Of a DNA stretch of 38,513 bases, positions 17,665-26,151 are shown in pieces. Each line of letters begins with the position of its first letter. Positions within the stretch are counted from its first letter, which is position 1. Origin of the DNA: Bizionia sp. (GTDB lineage: Bacteria > Bacteroidota > Bacteroidia > Flavobacteriales > Flavobacteriaceae); NCBI GenBank assembly GCA_020631395.1, contig JAHDHI010000047.1, positions 1 to 38,513 of the forward strand, in the 5' to 3' direction. The notes under the pieces are model-generated. The model made no database searches and was not told the origin of the DNA. It saw only the letters and a list, made by a program, of their open reading frames with translations. The position numbers were made by a program, and so were the translations under genes.

Positions 17665-18642
17665 TTATTTTTTCAAAGCTTCTTCGATTGCACTGCTAAA
17701 TAAATCAGCCATGGAGATGCCAGCTGCAGCTGCTTGTTGAGGCAGGATGCTTTCTTTGGTTAGCCCAGGGACGGTATTCATTTCCAATAGATGTGGTTCA
17801 CCATCCTTGAAGATAAACTCACTGCGAGAGTAGCCTTTCATTTTTAGGACATCATAAACTTTCTTTGCTACGATCGTAACTTTTTCTTCATCGGACTTGG
17901 TTAACCTTGCAGGTGTTATTTCTTGGGATTTTCCAAGGTATTTGGCTTCGTAGTCGAAAAAGTCGTTTTCACTCACGATTTCGGTAATTGGCAATACCGT
18001 GGTTTTCCCTTTATGGGTAATAACACCAACGGAGACTTCCGTGCCATCGAGAAAAGACTCTATTATGATTTCATCATCTTCCTTGAAAGCCACGTCGATG
18101 GCATGTTGAAGTTCATCCTTTCTATGAACTTTGGTTATGCCAAAGCTACTACCAGCCTTGTTGGCTTTTACAAAACAAGGTAAACCCACCTTTTCGACAA
18201 TGCGATCTTCGTCAATCAAATCGCCAAGGTTTAGATAATAACTCTCGGCGGTCAAAATGCCATAAGGCTTCAAGACGCTCAAACAATCTCGTTTGTTGAA
18301 AGTCAATGCCGATTGATACATGTCACAGCTCGTTTGCGGCATACCGATAAGCTCAAAATAGGCTTGCATGTGCCCATCTTCCCCTGGTGATCCGTGAATG
18401 GCATTGAAAACACAGTCGAAAGTAATCTTTGTATCATGTGCAATTACGGAGAAATCATTTCTGTCTATGTCAAATTCATTGTCATCGGCATCTACGTATA
18501 CCCACTTGTCTTTGAGAATGTGCACACGATGTGCATTGTATTTAGAAGTATCCAGTGTCTCATAGACAACGTTTCCGCTTTTTAAGGAAATCTGATACTC
18601 ACTCGAGTAACCACCCATGATAATGGCAATATTTTTCATCAT
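17665..18642 (-). CDS. ddl: D-alanine--D-alanine ligase
   Basis: A 325-residue ATP-grasp ligase that makes D-Ala-D-Ala for peptidoglycan. Visible signatures are the N-terminal IAIIMGGYSSEY segment, the Gly-rich ATP loop KAGSSFGI near 175-182, and the C-terminal EMNTVPGLT metal and substrate motif. The length is typical. Two adjacent ATG codons (18642 and 18639) could start it; the second gives the usual MKNIAI start. It is divergent from the PASTA protein gene, with 134 bases between them, a neighbourhood that fits cell-wall function. Confidence 0.96.
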   Translation of the reverse strand: MMKNIAIIMGGYSSEYQISLKSGNVVYETLDTSKYNAHRVHILKDKWVYVDADDNEFDIDRNDFSVIAHDTKITFDCVFNAIHGSPGEDGHMQAYFELIGMPQTSCDMYQSALTFNKRDCLSVLKPYGILTAESYYLNLGDLIDEDRIVEKVGLPCFVKANKAGSSFGITKVHRKDELQHAIDVAFKEDDEIIIESFLDGTEVSVGVITHKGKTTVLPITEIVSENDFFDYEAKYLGKSQEITPARLTKSDEEKVTIVAKKVYDVLKMKGYSRSEFIFKDGEPHLLEMNTVPGLTKESILPQQAAAAGISMADLFSSAIEEALKK

Positions 18643-18739
18643 TTAATTTTAAATAGAAAGACATTCAATAAATAACGACAATAATCGTTTTGTAAAAATA
18701 TCATTTATTTATTCCAAAAGGAAAACCTTTTTGTTTTTA

Positions 18740-18747
18740 TATATTTG
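18740..18747 (+). promoter_or_regulatory. Promoter -7 element (TATATTTG) for the PASTA gene
   Basis: TATATTTG is an exact match to the Bacteroidetes TAnnTTTG element, 29 bases before the PASTA protein start. No TTTG lies at the normal -33 spacing, so the match is partial. Confidence 0.5.
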
Positions 18748-18776
18748 CCTCACTGTTATTAACTAGATTTTGTTAA

Positions 18777-19340
18777 ATGAATATTATTAAATTTCTTACC
18801 AGTAAAGTTTTTTTCAAACAAATCGCACTGGCAATAGTAGCTATGGTCGTGTTGTGTTTTATTATATTGAAATGGTTGAATGTCTCAACCAACCACGGGG
18901 ATTTTAAGACTGTACCAGATTTAAAGGGTAAATCCATAGATGTGGCAAGGATAGAACTTGAAGACAACAGTTTGGTGATGGAGATACAGGATTCTGCGAA
19001 TTACAATCCTAATTATCCAAAGTTCTCTGTGATTGAGCAAGATCCATTGGCAGGAAAGGAAGTAAAGGAAAACCGTAAGATCTACTTGACATTGAATCCT
19101 TCTGGTTATCGTAAGATAGAAGTTCCAAACTTGGTGGGGCGTACTTTTAGACAAGCAAAGCCAACATTGGAATCATTGGGGTTCAAAATAGGAAAGAAAA
19201 CATATGTGGACTATTTGGGGGAAGAAGAAGTCGTAAAAATGCTATACAAGAACAAAAGCATTAAAAAAGGCGAAAAACTTCCAAAAACAGCAACGATAGA
19301 TGTAGTATTGGGTAATGGTAGACGCCCAGGAGGAAATTAG
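18777..19340 (+). CDS. Membrane-anchored PASTA domain protein
   Basis: A 187-residue protein with an uncleaved N-terminal membrane helix (about 15-33), then two PASTA-like units. The first starts at FKTVPDLKGKS near residue 43 and the second at IEVPNLVGRTF near 112. PASTA domains bind peptidoglycan stems or beta-lactams, usually at the end of serine/threonine kinases or penicillin-binding proteins; this one has no kinase or transpeptidase part. It lies between ddl (divergent) and rluD (10 bases downstream), an order I recall as common in Bacteroidetes. It probably acts in the periplasm in cell-wall biology; the exact role is unknown. Confidence 0.88.
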   Translation: MNIIKFLTSKVFFKQIALAIVAMVVLCFIILKWLNVSTNHGDFKTVPDLKGKSIDVARIELEDNSLVMEIQDSANYNPNYPKFSVIEQDPLAGKEVKENRKIYLTLNPSGYRKIEVPNLVGRTFRQAKPTLESLGFKIGKKTYVDYLGEEEVVKMLYKNKSIKKGEKLPKTATIDVVLGNGRRPGGN

Positions 19341-19349
19341 ATTTGCCCA

Positions 19350-20405
19350 ATGCATTCAGAACAAATGGACGATTATACACCCAAAATGGCAGAACAAAAC
19401 GAAGATGGCCTATACGAACATTATGCCTTTGATGTAGACAAGGGGCAAGCACCGCTTCGCATAGACAAATATTTGATGAACTTTATCGAAAATGCTACAC
19501 GAAACAAAGTTCAGGCAGCAGCCAAAGAAGGAAACATATACGTAAACGACGTTCCTGTAAAGTCAAATTACAAAGTAAAGCCACTGGATAGGGTAAGAGT
19601 GCTTTTTAAGCATCCACCATTTGAAAATCTATTGGTAGGGGAGGACATGCCGTTGGACATCGTATATGAAGACGATGTGTTGTTGGTAGTAAACAAACCA
19701 GCAGGGTTGGTAGTGCATCCAGGACATGGCAATTACTCGGGGACACTTATAAATGGATTGATTTACCATTTCGACAACTTACCTAAAAATTCTAGCGATA
19801 GACCAGGTTTGGTACACCGCATAGATAAGGACACCAGTGGATTGTTGGTAGTTGCAAAAACAGAACAGGCAATGGCACATCTGTCCAAGCAATTCAAAGA
19901 TAAGACTAGTGAACGGGAATATGTGGCCATTGTTTGGGGAAACATGGAAGACGATGAAGGAACGATAGAAGGTAACATTGGACGCCATCCCAAGAATAGA
20001 TTGCAAAACACGGTTTACTTTGGAGAGGATGAAGATAAAGGGAAACCAGCCGTGACACATTATAAGGTTCTAGAGCGGTTGACCTATGTGACGCTAGTAT
20101 CCTGTAAATTGGAAACTGGACGCACGCATCAAATACGCGTGCATATGAAGCATATAGGACATACCCTTTTCAATGATGAACGCTATGGAGGAGAACGTAT
20201 CTTGAAAGGGACGACGTTCACCAAATACAAGCAGTTTGTCGAGAATTGCTTTAAAATATTGCCAAGGCAAGCCTTGCATGCCAAAACATTGGGGTTCGTA
20301 CACCCAACCTCTGGCAAGGCCATGAGCTTTAATACGCCCATTCCTGACGACATGCAACAATGCATAGAAAAATGGAGAGGATACTCCAAACATCTAGACG
20401 AATAG
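19350..20405 (+). CDS. rluD: RluD-family 23S rRNA pseudouridine synthase
   Basis: A 351-residue RluA/RluD-family enzyme that converts uridines of structured RNA to pseudouridine. An S4 RNA-binding domain covers about 35-90 (RIDKYLMNFIENATRNKVQ). The catalytic domain follows with VNKPAGLVVHPG and the signature HRIDKDTSG, with the catalytic Asp159. By family knowledge RluD modifies helix 69 of 23S rRNA; the assignment to RluD and not another RluA-type enzyme rests on the S4 domain and overall layout. The start at 19350 gives a short acidic N-terminal extension; later in-frame ATGs exist. It follows the PASTA gene by 9 bases and is likely co-transcribed. Confidence 0.9.
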   Translation: MHSEQMDDYTPKMAEQNEDGLYEHYAFDVDKGQAPLRIDKYLMNFIENATRNKVQAAAKEGNIYVNDVPVKSNYKVKPLDRVRVLFKHPPFENLLVGEDMPLDIVYEDDVLLVVNKPAGLVVHPGHGNYSGTLINGLIYHFDNLPKNSSDRPGLVHRIDKDTSGLLVVAKTEQAMAHLSKQFKDKTSEREYVAIVWGNMEDDEGTIEGNIGRHPKNRLQNTVYFGEDEDKGKPAVTHYKVLERLTYVTLVSCKLETGRTHQIRVHMKHIGHTLFNDERYGGERILKGTTFTKYKQFVENCFKILPRQALHAKTLGFVHPTSGKAMSFNTPIPDDMQQCIEKWRGYSKHLDE

Positions 20406-20549
20406 GACGATTCGTTGAGTGAAAAACAAGTCGCCAATTGACAATTAAGTTATAATAATATTCTATTTCAAAATAAAATATAACTGTTTTAATTTATGGC
20501 GTAATTCTGTTATCTAAGTTAAATTTACTTCAAATTCAAATTCAAATTT

Positions 20550-21203
20550 ATGATAATAAAGGAGGTAACATTGTTTACAAGCAACATTCAAAAACAAAGG
20601 CAGTTCTATAAAACGACATTGGGATTGGAAATCATGGAAGATACTCCAAAGAAGATAGCATTCAAGACAGGAAATAGCATCTTGTCATTTCAATACAAAT
20701 CAAAGATGCAACCATCTCATCTGGCTTTTAACATTCCATACAATGCCATTTACGACGCACTTAAATGGTTAAGGGAACGAATAGAGGCCATTCCATATGA
20801 AAACGAATATGTAACGGACTTTTCAAGATGGAAAGCCAAAGCCGTTTATTTTTATGATGAAGATCACAACATAATGGAATTCATAGCCAGAGAAGACATC
20901 GAAATAGAAAGCGATGTGGCCTTTTCTCCACAATCCATCATATCGATAAGTGAAATGGCAATAGCAACAGATGACATTGAAAATGTTTACAAAGAAATAA
21001 GCAAGTTAAGGTCAATTCCAATTTACGATGGGGGTTTCGAGCGTTTTTGCGCATTGGGAAATCATGAAGGATTGTTTATCTTAATCAATAAAAACATAAA
21101 GAAATGGTATCCAACCAATGAGGTTGCACAAACGTCGGACTTCATAATGAAAGGGGATTACAACTTCTCCTTTTTGGATGGCAAAATAGAAGAAATATCG
21201 TAA
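20550..21203 (+). CDS. Two-module VOC family protein
   Basis: A 217-residue protein of the vicinal oxygen chelate superfamily. The first module (1-115) has the fold's typical opening KEVTLFTSNIQKQRQFYKTTLGLEI and ends with DEDHNIMEFI, where the metal-ligand Glu is expected. The second module (about 125-215) is weaker. Members include glyoxalases, ring-cleaving dioxygenases and resistance proteins; the substrate cannot be read. It is preceded by three copies of TTCAAA and no Shine-Dalgarno. Confidence 0.8.
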   Translation: MIIKEVTLFTSNIQKQRQFYKTTLGLEIMEDTPKKIAFKTGNSILSFQYKSKMQPSHLAFNIPYNAIYDALKWLRERIEAIPYENEYVTDFSRWKAKAVYFYDEDHNIMEFIAREDIEIESDVAFSPQSIISISEMAIATDDIENVYKEISKLRSIPIYDGGFERFCALGNHEGLFILINKNIKKWYPTNEVAQTSDFIMKGDYNFSFLDGKIEEIS

Positions 21204-21263
21204 ATTGGTAAAGCAAAACATTAATAATTTAAAGCAGCATTCCATACTGTATAGCAAATAAAT

Positions 21264-22022
21264 ATGAAACTAGTGATATCCCCAGCAAAGTCCTTGGATT
21301 TTGAACGCGAATTGCCAACAAACAAGGCAACGGAAGCCCGATTTTTAAAGCAATCGGAACGCTTGAACAAACTCTTGAAGAAGAAGTCGGCCAAAAGTTT
21401 GTCCAAATTAATGCACATAAGCGATGCATTGGGGCATTTGAACTACGAACGCAACCAATCGTGGGAATTGCCCTTTACAAGGAGCAATGCTAGACAAGCT
21501 GTATATGCCTTCAATGGAGACGTATATAGGGGGTTGGACGCATACACGATTCCAGAGGAAAAAATTGAAACCTTGGAAAATACCGTACGTATAATATCTG
21601 GTTTGTATGGTGTTTTGAAACCATTGGACCTAATTCAAGCCTATCGTTTGGAAATGGGGACTAAATTTCCCGTAGGAAAGAACAAGAATCTATATGAGTT
21701 TTGGAAAAAGGAGATTACCAAATCCTTAAACGAAGAATTGAAGGATGACGAATTGTTTTTAAACCTGGCAAGCGTAGAGTATTTTAAGGCTATAGATGTC
21801 AAAGCATTAAAAGTGCCTGTGGTTACTGCCAGTTTTAAAGAATTCAAGAATGGGGAGTACAAGAACATAGCCATCTTTGCAAAACTTGCACGTGGTTTGA
21901 TGTCTCGTTATGTAATAGATGAAAATGCAAAGACGATAGACGATGTAAAAGGATTCAATTACGAAGGCTATGGTTTCAGCGAAGAATTGTCATCCGAAAA
22001 AGAACTTGTTTTTACACGTTGA
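21264..22022 (+). CDS. yaaA: Peroxide stress protein YaaA
   Basis: A 252-residue member of the YaaA (DUF328) family, full length. The opening MKLVISPAKSLDFE and the internal SGLYGVLKPLDLIQAYRLEMG segment are family signatures. In Escherichia coli YaaA lowers intracellular free iron during hydrogen peroxide stress and so limits DNA damage; it has a DNA-binding fold. The protein is cytoplasmic. It stands 60 bases after a VOC gene and 49 bases before a TPR membrane protein that has its own promoter-like elements. Confidence 0.95.
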   Translation: MKLVISPAKSLDFERELPTNKATEARFLKQSERLNKLLKKKSAKSLSKLMHISDALGHLNYERNQSWELPFTRSNARQAVYAFNGDVYRGLDAYTIPEEKIETLENTVRIISGLYGVLKPLDLIQAYRLEMGTKFPVGKNKNLYEFWKKEITKSLNEELKDDELFLNLASVEYFKAIDVKALKVPVVTASFKEFKNGEYKNIAIFAKLARGLMSRYVIDENAKTIDDVKGFNYEGYGFSEELSSEKELVFTR

Positions 22023-22035
22023 TTTTTAATTCACA

Positions 22036-22053
22036 TAACTTTGTTTAGCTTTG
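22036..22053 (+). promoter_or_regulatory. Two overlapping -7 elements before the TPR membrane protein
   Basis: TAACTTTG at 22036-22043 and TAGCTTTG at 22046-22053 each match TAnnTTTG. The second lies 18 bases before the start codon at 22072. No perfect -33 TTTG is seen for either. Confidence 0.45.
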
Positions 22054-22071
22054 GGAATTAACTAGACCGAC

Positions 22072-22794
22072 ATGCACTATTACCTTATTCTTGCGTTGAA
22101 TGGTTTTTGTATCTATCATTCGATAAAGAACAAAAACAATTATTATTGGATTTATCTAATCCTATTTATTCCAGTCATTGGAGCCATCATATATTTGGTA
22201 ACTCAAGTTTTCAATAAGAACGACGCGAATAAGATACAAGAAGAATTGACAGCTATTTTGGTCCCATCTAAAAAAGTAAAGGACTTGGAAAAGCAACTAC
22301 AGTTCTCGGAAACCTATAAAAATAGAGTCAATTTAGCCGATGCCTATTTTGAAATGGAAGATTTCAACAATGCCATAAAACATTATGAAGTAGCATTGAA
22401 AGACGGAAGTCAAAAAAGTGAACACATTTTAAAGCAACTAATAAAGTGCTCCCATGGGACAGGTAATCATGAAAAAGTAATCGACTATTCAGAGAAAATA
22501 AAAGAGCACCCGACGTTTAAAGGCTCCAAGGCACAATTCATCTATGGATTGTCGTTAAATGAAAAAGGAAAGAAGATCGAAGCCGAAAAGGAGCTTAGAG
22601 AAATAGATCAACGGTATTCCAATTACGAAGAACGTTTGATGCTGGCGAAGTTTTTATTGGAAAATAATAAAGAGGAGGATGCAAAAGCCATTTTAGATGA
22701 AATACAATCAGAATCCCAGCATATGACAAAAACCAATAGAAGACAATATAGAGTAACGATATTGGAAGTCGAAAGGCTATTGAGAGGAATGTAA
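22072..22794 (+). CDS. Membrane-anchored TPR protein with PLDc_N-like head
   Basis: A 240-residue protein. The first 50 residues form two hydrophobic segments separated by KNKNNYYWIY, resembling the N-terminal membrane domain found in cardiolipin synthases (PLDc_N), but no phospholipase catalytic domain follows. Residues about 80-230 are TPR-like, for example RVNLADAYFEMEDFNNAIKHY and AKFLLENNKEEDAKAIL. The TPR part probably faces the cytoplasm and serves as a docking surface; the partner is unknown. Confidence 0.75.
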   Translation: MHYYLILALNGFCIYHSIKNKNNYYWIYLILFIPVIGAIIYLVTQVFNKNDANKIQEELTAILVPSKKVKDLEKQLQFSETYKNRVNLADAYFEMEDFNNAIKHYEVALKDGSQKSEHILKQLIKCSHGTGNHEKVIDYSEKIKEHPTFKGSKAQFIYGLSLNEKGKKIEAEKELREIDQRYSNYEERLMLAKFLLENNKEEDAKAILDEIQSESQHMTKTNRRQYRVTILEVERLLRGM

Positions 22795-22972
22795 TACCAG
22801 TTCTTGTTTAACAGTAATTTTAAATTAGAAACTAAGTTGCTTTTTTGTTCCATGCCGCTGTGATTAATTTGGATAGCCGTAGTTATGGAAATAATGAAGA
22901 AGAAAATAGAACGAAAATGAGCAAGTTTGAATGCATCATTATAAGCAAATTGGTATAAGATAAGAAATAAAG

Positions 22973-22980
22973 TAAGTTTG
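22973..22980 (+). promoter_or_regulatory. Promoter -7 element (TAAGTTTG) for the UDG-like gene
   Basis: TAAGTTTG matches the Bacteroidetes -7 consensus only 10 bases before the start codon at 22991. An ATTG at 22949-22952, 20 bases upstream, is a plausible -33. The spacing would give an almost leaderless mRNA. Confidence 0.55.
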
Positions 22981-22990
22981 CCTAAAAGAT

Positions 22991-23686
22991 ATGTTCCTAC
23001 ATAAACACCCATACGAACCATTCATAAAAAGCGATACTAGAAAATTGATAGTGGGGACGTTGCCTCCCCCACGTTTTTCAACAGGGAACCTATTGGAAAA
23101 AGATGTCGATTTCTGTTATGGAAGCTACTATAATAGCCTATGGTTGTTCATAGATGCAATTCACGGTTTAAATTTGAGGTACGATAATTCACTTGAGGCA
23201 ATAGAAGAGCGAAAAGCATTTCTAATAGCCAATAAAATAGGTGTATGTGATATCGTGGGAAGTTGCGAACGTGAAAAGGTCGATGCCTCGGATTTGGGAA
23301 TGACCAATATAGAATTAAGAGATGTCGTTGGTTATTTAAAGCAATATCCAAGCATTGACACCTTGCTGTTTACAGGAGGGAATAGTAAAAATGGTCCAGA
23401 ATACTTTTTTAGAAGACATTTGAGGGATTATCATTTAAAGTTGGAATTGGTATCCAATGAAATTCCCAGGATGCATCAATTTAAAATGCCAAATAATGAC
23501 AATCCAAATCAAGAACAGAAGATGTATGGAAAAGTGAGAATAATAAAAACAGTCTCATTGACATCGGCTTCGGGAGCGGCAAATAGAGCGGTTGGTAGTA
23601 TGCCTTTATACCAACAACTAAAGGCGAAAGACCCAAAATTCAATACGTTCGACTTTAGGGTGATGCAGTATCGAGAATTTTTTTAA
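22991..23686 (+). CDS. Divergent uracil-DNA-glycosylase-superfamily protein
   Basis: A 231-residue cytoplasmic protein that I match, from memory of Bacteroidetes proteins, to those labelled uracil-DNA glycosylase family. Shared features are GTLPPPRFSTG near residues 22-32, the FCYGSYYNSLW segment with an aromatic near 43-53, GVCDIVGSC near 83-91, LLFTGGNSKNG and a C-terminal LTSASGAANRA. The classical motifs GxDPG and HPS of family 1 enzymes are not present as such, so the active site is unusual. It may remove damaged bases or act on another nucleic acid. The downstream RDD gene starts 27 bases later. Confidence 0.65.
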   Translation: MFLHKHPYEPFIKSDTRKLIVGTLPPPRFSTGNLLEKDVDFCYGSYYNSLWLFIDAIHGLNLRYDNSLEAIEERKAFLIANKIGVCDIVGSCEREKVDASDLGMTNIELRDVVGYLKQYPSIDTLLFTGGNSKNGPEYFFRRHLRDYHLKLELVSNEIPRMHQFKMPNNDNPNQEQKMYGKVRIIKTVSLTSASGAANRAVGSMPLYQQLKAKDPKFNTFDFRVMQYREFF

Positions 23687-23713
23687 TAAGATTAATGCCA
23701 GATAATTTAAAAA

Positions 23714-24196
23714 ATGGATCAAGAAAATACGATCTCTCCTTTCGAAGGGATATTTAAAAACAAGCCTACTGTAGCGAAAAAGAGATATAGGGTAATAGCC
23801 TTTATGGTAGATATGTTCATCTTTTGGCTGTTGGGAATGGTGTTAGGAATCTTTTTTGGACAAAGAATAGAAGGAGAGTTTGGGTATAGTTTGAATGGTT
23901 TGCCAGCATTGATGTTAATTTTTTTCGGTTTCTTTCTTTGGCCAATCAGCGAAGGTTTATTTGGACAAACCTTAGGAAAACGTTTTTTTGATTTGAAAGT
24001 AGTTAAGGACAATTACGAACCAATAGGTATGAAACAAGCCTGGGGACGTTTTTTTCTTGGGTTCATAGATTATATTTTCCTCATGGGAATAATAATAGCA
24101 ATCACCAACAAGCAAAATAAGAGAATAGAGGACATGGTAGCTAGAACAATAGTTGTAAAATCAAATTACAAGGAAAAACACGATTATATGGGCTAG
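23714..24196 (+). CDS. RDD family membrane protein
   Basis: A 160-residue integral membrane protein with the RDD-family layout. An Arg-Val-containing first segment (KRYRVIAFMVDMFIFWLLG) leads into the first helix; further helices are near 65-80 and 120-135. The conserved GQTLGKRFFDLKVV segment follows the second helix. RDD proteins are small membrane proteins of mostly unknown role; some act in ion transport. The gene lies 27 bases after the UDG-like gene. Confidence 0.88.
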   Translation: MDQENTISPFEGIFKNKPTVAKKRYRVIAFMVDMFIFWLLGMVLGIFFGQRIEGEFGYSLNGLPALMLIFFGFFLWPISEGLFGQTLGKRFFDLKVVKDNYEPIGMKQAWGRFFLGFIDYIFLMGIIIAITNKQNKRIEDMVARTIVVKSNYKEKHDYMG

Positions 24197-24273
24197 TTGA
24201 AAAATAGCCTTACTTTGACATTGTTATCTATCAAATACCATAGCAAATCCAATAACATAAAAAAACATAAGAC

Positions 24274-24846
24274 ATGAAACAGTTAGCTTTAACCTTGACA
24301 CTATTTATTGCAACAACAATGATAGCTCAAAACTCGAATGAAAAATTACCATATTATGAAATTCCTGAATACTCTGAAACATATACAGCTGGCACAGTGG
24401 CAGCAAGGCAGGTGGATGGGTTGGGCTTTCGTTTTTATTGGGCGACCGAAGGATTGACAGAAAAAGATTTGGAATACAGACCAAATGAAGATGTAAGAAC
24501 AACGGGTGAAACGGTACAGCATATTTACGATTTGTCCTTGATCGTCTTGAATTCGACATTGAACAAAGTAAATAAGAAAGAAGAAAAGCCAGAACTGTCT
24601 TTTGAAGAATTGCGCAAACAAACTTTGCTTAATTTAAAACAAGCGGCAGACATACTGAGAGCAAGTGAGGATATCTCCAAATTCAAAATAATTTTTGGAA
24701 CCAATGAAATTCCATTTTGGAATAACATAAACGGACCAATTGCAGATGCCATATGGCACTCGGGACAAATAGCATCATTTAGGCGAACGACGGGAAATGC
24801 CATAAATTCCAAAGTGAATCACTTTTTTGGAACTGTAAAGAAGTGA
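24274..24846 (+). CDS. Exported DinB-like protein
   Basis: A 190-residue protein with a signal peptide (about 1-18, cut near MIAQ) followed by a four-helix domain of the DinB type. The putative metal ligands are a His in the VQHIYDLS segment and His162 in WHSGQIASFRR near the C-terminus. DinB-fold proteins are mostly metal-dependent thiol transferases or hydrolases. Export of one to the periplasm is less common than the cytoplasmic form. A strong terminator follows at once. Confidence 0.82.
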   Translation: MKQLALTLTLFIATTMIAQNSNEKLPYYEIPEYSETYTAGTVAARQVDGLGFRFYWATEGLTEKDLEYRPNEDVRTTGETVQHIYDLSLIVLNSTLNKVNKKEEKPELSFEELRKQTLLNLKQAADILRASEDISKFKIIFGTNEIPFWNNINGPIADAIWHSGQIASFRRTTGNAINSKVNHFFGTVKK

Positions 24847-24875
24847 AAAAAATCCTGCGAAAGCAGGATTTTTTT
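24846..24875 (+). terminator. Terminator after the DinB-like gene
   Basis: AATCCTGC, loop GAAA and GCAGGATT form a stem of 13 base pairs when the flanking A and T runs are included. The GNRA tetraloop and the T tract are typical of an intrinsic terminator. It starts at the last base of the gene's stop codon. Confidence 0.85.
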
Positions 24876-24922
24876 GATTGATTGCATATGAAAGGGAGTT
24901 GCTTTTTTAGTAAATTTAACAA

Positions 24923-25303
24923 ATGAAAACAGCTCACTTACATCAAATTCATCCTATTTTACCAGTGCAAAACGTAGTGGAAGCTCTATCTTTCTATGTA
25001 AATAGATTAGGCTTTAAGATCGCATTTGCAGACGATTCCCAAGAACCTACTTATGCAGGGATACGTAGAGATGAAATAGAAATTCATCTACAATGGCACG
25101 ATGTCAAGGAATGGGAAGCAGGTTTTAACACTCCTATGCTTAGAATAGTGACACAAAACGTAGATGCCTTGTATGACGAGTTCAAAGATAAAGAAGTATA
25201 TCACAAACAGACCAAAGTGAGAAATACAACTTGGGGGACAAGAGAATTTGCATTCTTTGATCTCTACAAGAATGGATTGACCTTCTATCAGGATATCAAC
25301 TAG
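24923..25303 (+). CDS. Small VOC family protein (glyoxalase/bleomycin resistance type)
   Basis: A 126-residue single-module VOC protein. It opens with the HLHQIHPILPVQNVVEALSFY strand-helix pattern, contains EIEIHLQWHD and ends with a KNGLTFYQD segment in place of the usual GNLIEF-type metal end. Proteins of this length often dimerise and bind hydrophobic compounds such as bleomycin; the ligand here is unknown. It converges on the next gene, with the two stop codons sharing the palindrome CTAG at 25300-25303. Confidence 0.82.
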   Translation: MKTAHLHQIHPILPVQNVVEALSFYVNRLGFKIAFADDSQEPTYAGIRRDEIEIHLQWHDVKEWEAGFNTPMLRIVTQNVDALYDEFKDKEVYHKQTKVRNTTWGTREFAFFDLYKNGLTFYQDIN

Positions 25304-25866
25304 TCTAGTTCTACTACGTCTATATCCAAATCCAATTCATTGATGTCGATATCCAGAGAGTCTTCTTTCAAGTCGTCGCTCTTTTGTTCTATTTTTTGAA
25401 GCTCCAAAATGAGTTCCCCCGTATTCCAGTAGCCATACTCCTTGACTATTTTACCTTTGTCGAACTGGTAGGTTATATGAACTGGGATGACTATTTCTTT
25501 GTTGTTGGCTGCCAAATGGCCCTTCCATAGTCCCCAAAAGTTAACCCAAACCTTTCCATTGTTGTCCTCGATCATTTCATATTCCCTGTATTCATCTTCA
25601 AATGCCCTGGTGGAGAAACTGGAGTCGTTTTTCAAATGATATGTCTGCAAGTCCTTCGGAATCAGTACCTTTTTTCTAGAGTTGTAATATATTTTAGCAG
25701 TGTCTGCATAGCGTTCACGTTGACTATCCCATTTATGATAGTCATAATCATTTATGGTAGCCTTTACGATTTCAATTTCTTCAGAATCTTGGGTGTATCG
25801 GGTTACATCGTTTTTACAAGCAACCAATAACAGAATCACTAAAGTTAATACATTGAGTTTTTTCAT
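25300..25866 (-). CDS. Unknown lipoprotein with NTF2-like features and acidic tail
   Basis: A 188-residue protein with a lipobox ending LLVACK, so Cys17 is the likely anchor. The first part, EIVKATINDYDYHKWDSQRERYADTAKIYYN, and later strands such as ITYQFDKGKIVKEYGYWN resemble NTF2/SnoaL-like ligand-binding domains, a fold used by many enzymes and scaffolds. The last 20 residues are strikingly rich in Asp and Leu. I do not recognise a specific family. Convergent with the VOC gene. Confidence 0.7.
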   Translation of the reverse strand: MKKLNVLTLVILLLVACKNDVTRYTQDSEEIEIVKATINDYDYHKWDSQRERYADTAKIYYNSRKKVLIPKDLQTYHLKNDSSFSTRAFEDEYREYEMIEDNNGKVWVNFWGLWKGHLAANNKEIVIPVHITYQFDKGKIVKEYGYWNTGELILELQKIEQKSDDLKEDSLDIDINELDLDIDVVELD

Positions 25867-26151
25867 AATGCTTTCATTTTTAAGGTTAGTAAAATTGCAA
25901 ATATGTAGAGTTTGGTTAGGCCAAAAATCTTTAAAACAAAAGCTAGCTTCATACAGTAGGTGTTTTCTAGGGAAAAAGCAGAGCTAATTAAAGTTACGAA
26001 AATATTTGGATAATAGCAAAAGTCATTGGAAATCACGGATGTAAAATCTGATTTTTTCAATTTTAAAAACCTTTCGAGGGAAGTAGGGGTGTCCTCTTTC
26101 TGAAATGAGAGGATTTGGTACGGTATTTGAAAATTCTAAGAAAACTACAAA

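Noticed and set aside
20529-20549. TTCAAA repeated three times before the VOC gene
   Set aside because: A short AT-rich repeat; no sign of phase variation or a regulatory element.
25863-26060. A 65-codon minus-strand open frame before the lipoprotein gene
   Set aside because: It overlaps the lipoprotein start region in another frame and lacks a credible start context or family match.
26094-26116. TCCTCT / AGAGGA hairpin before the LRR gene
   Set aside because: Short stem with a long loop; not convincing as terminator or regulator.
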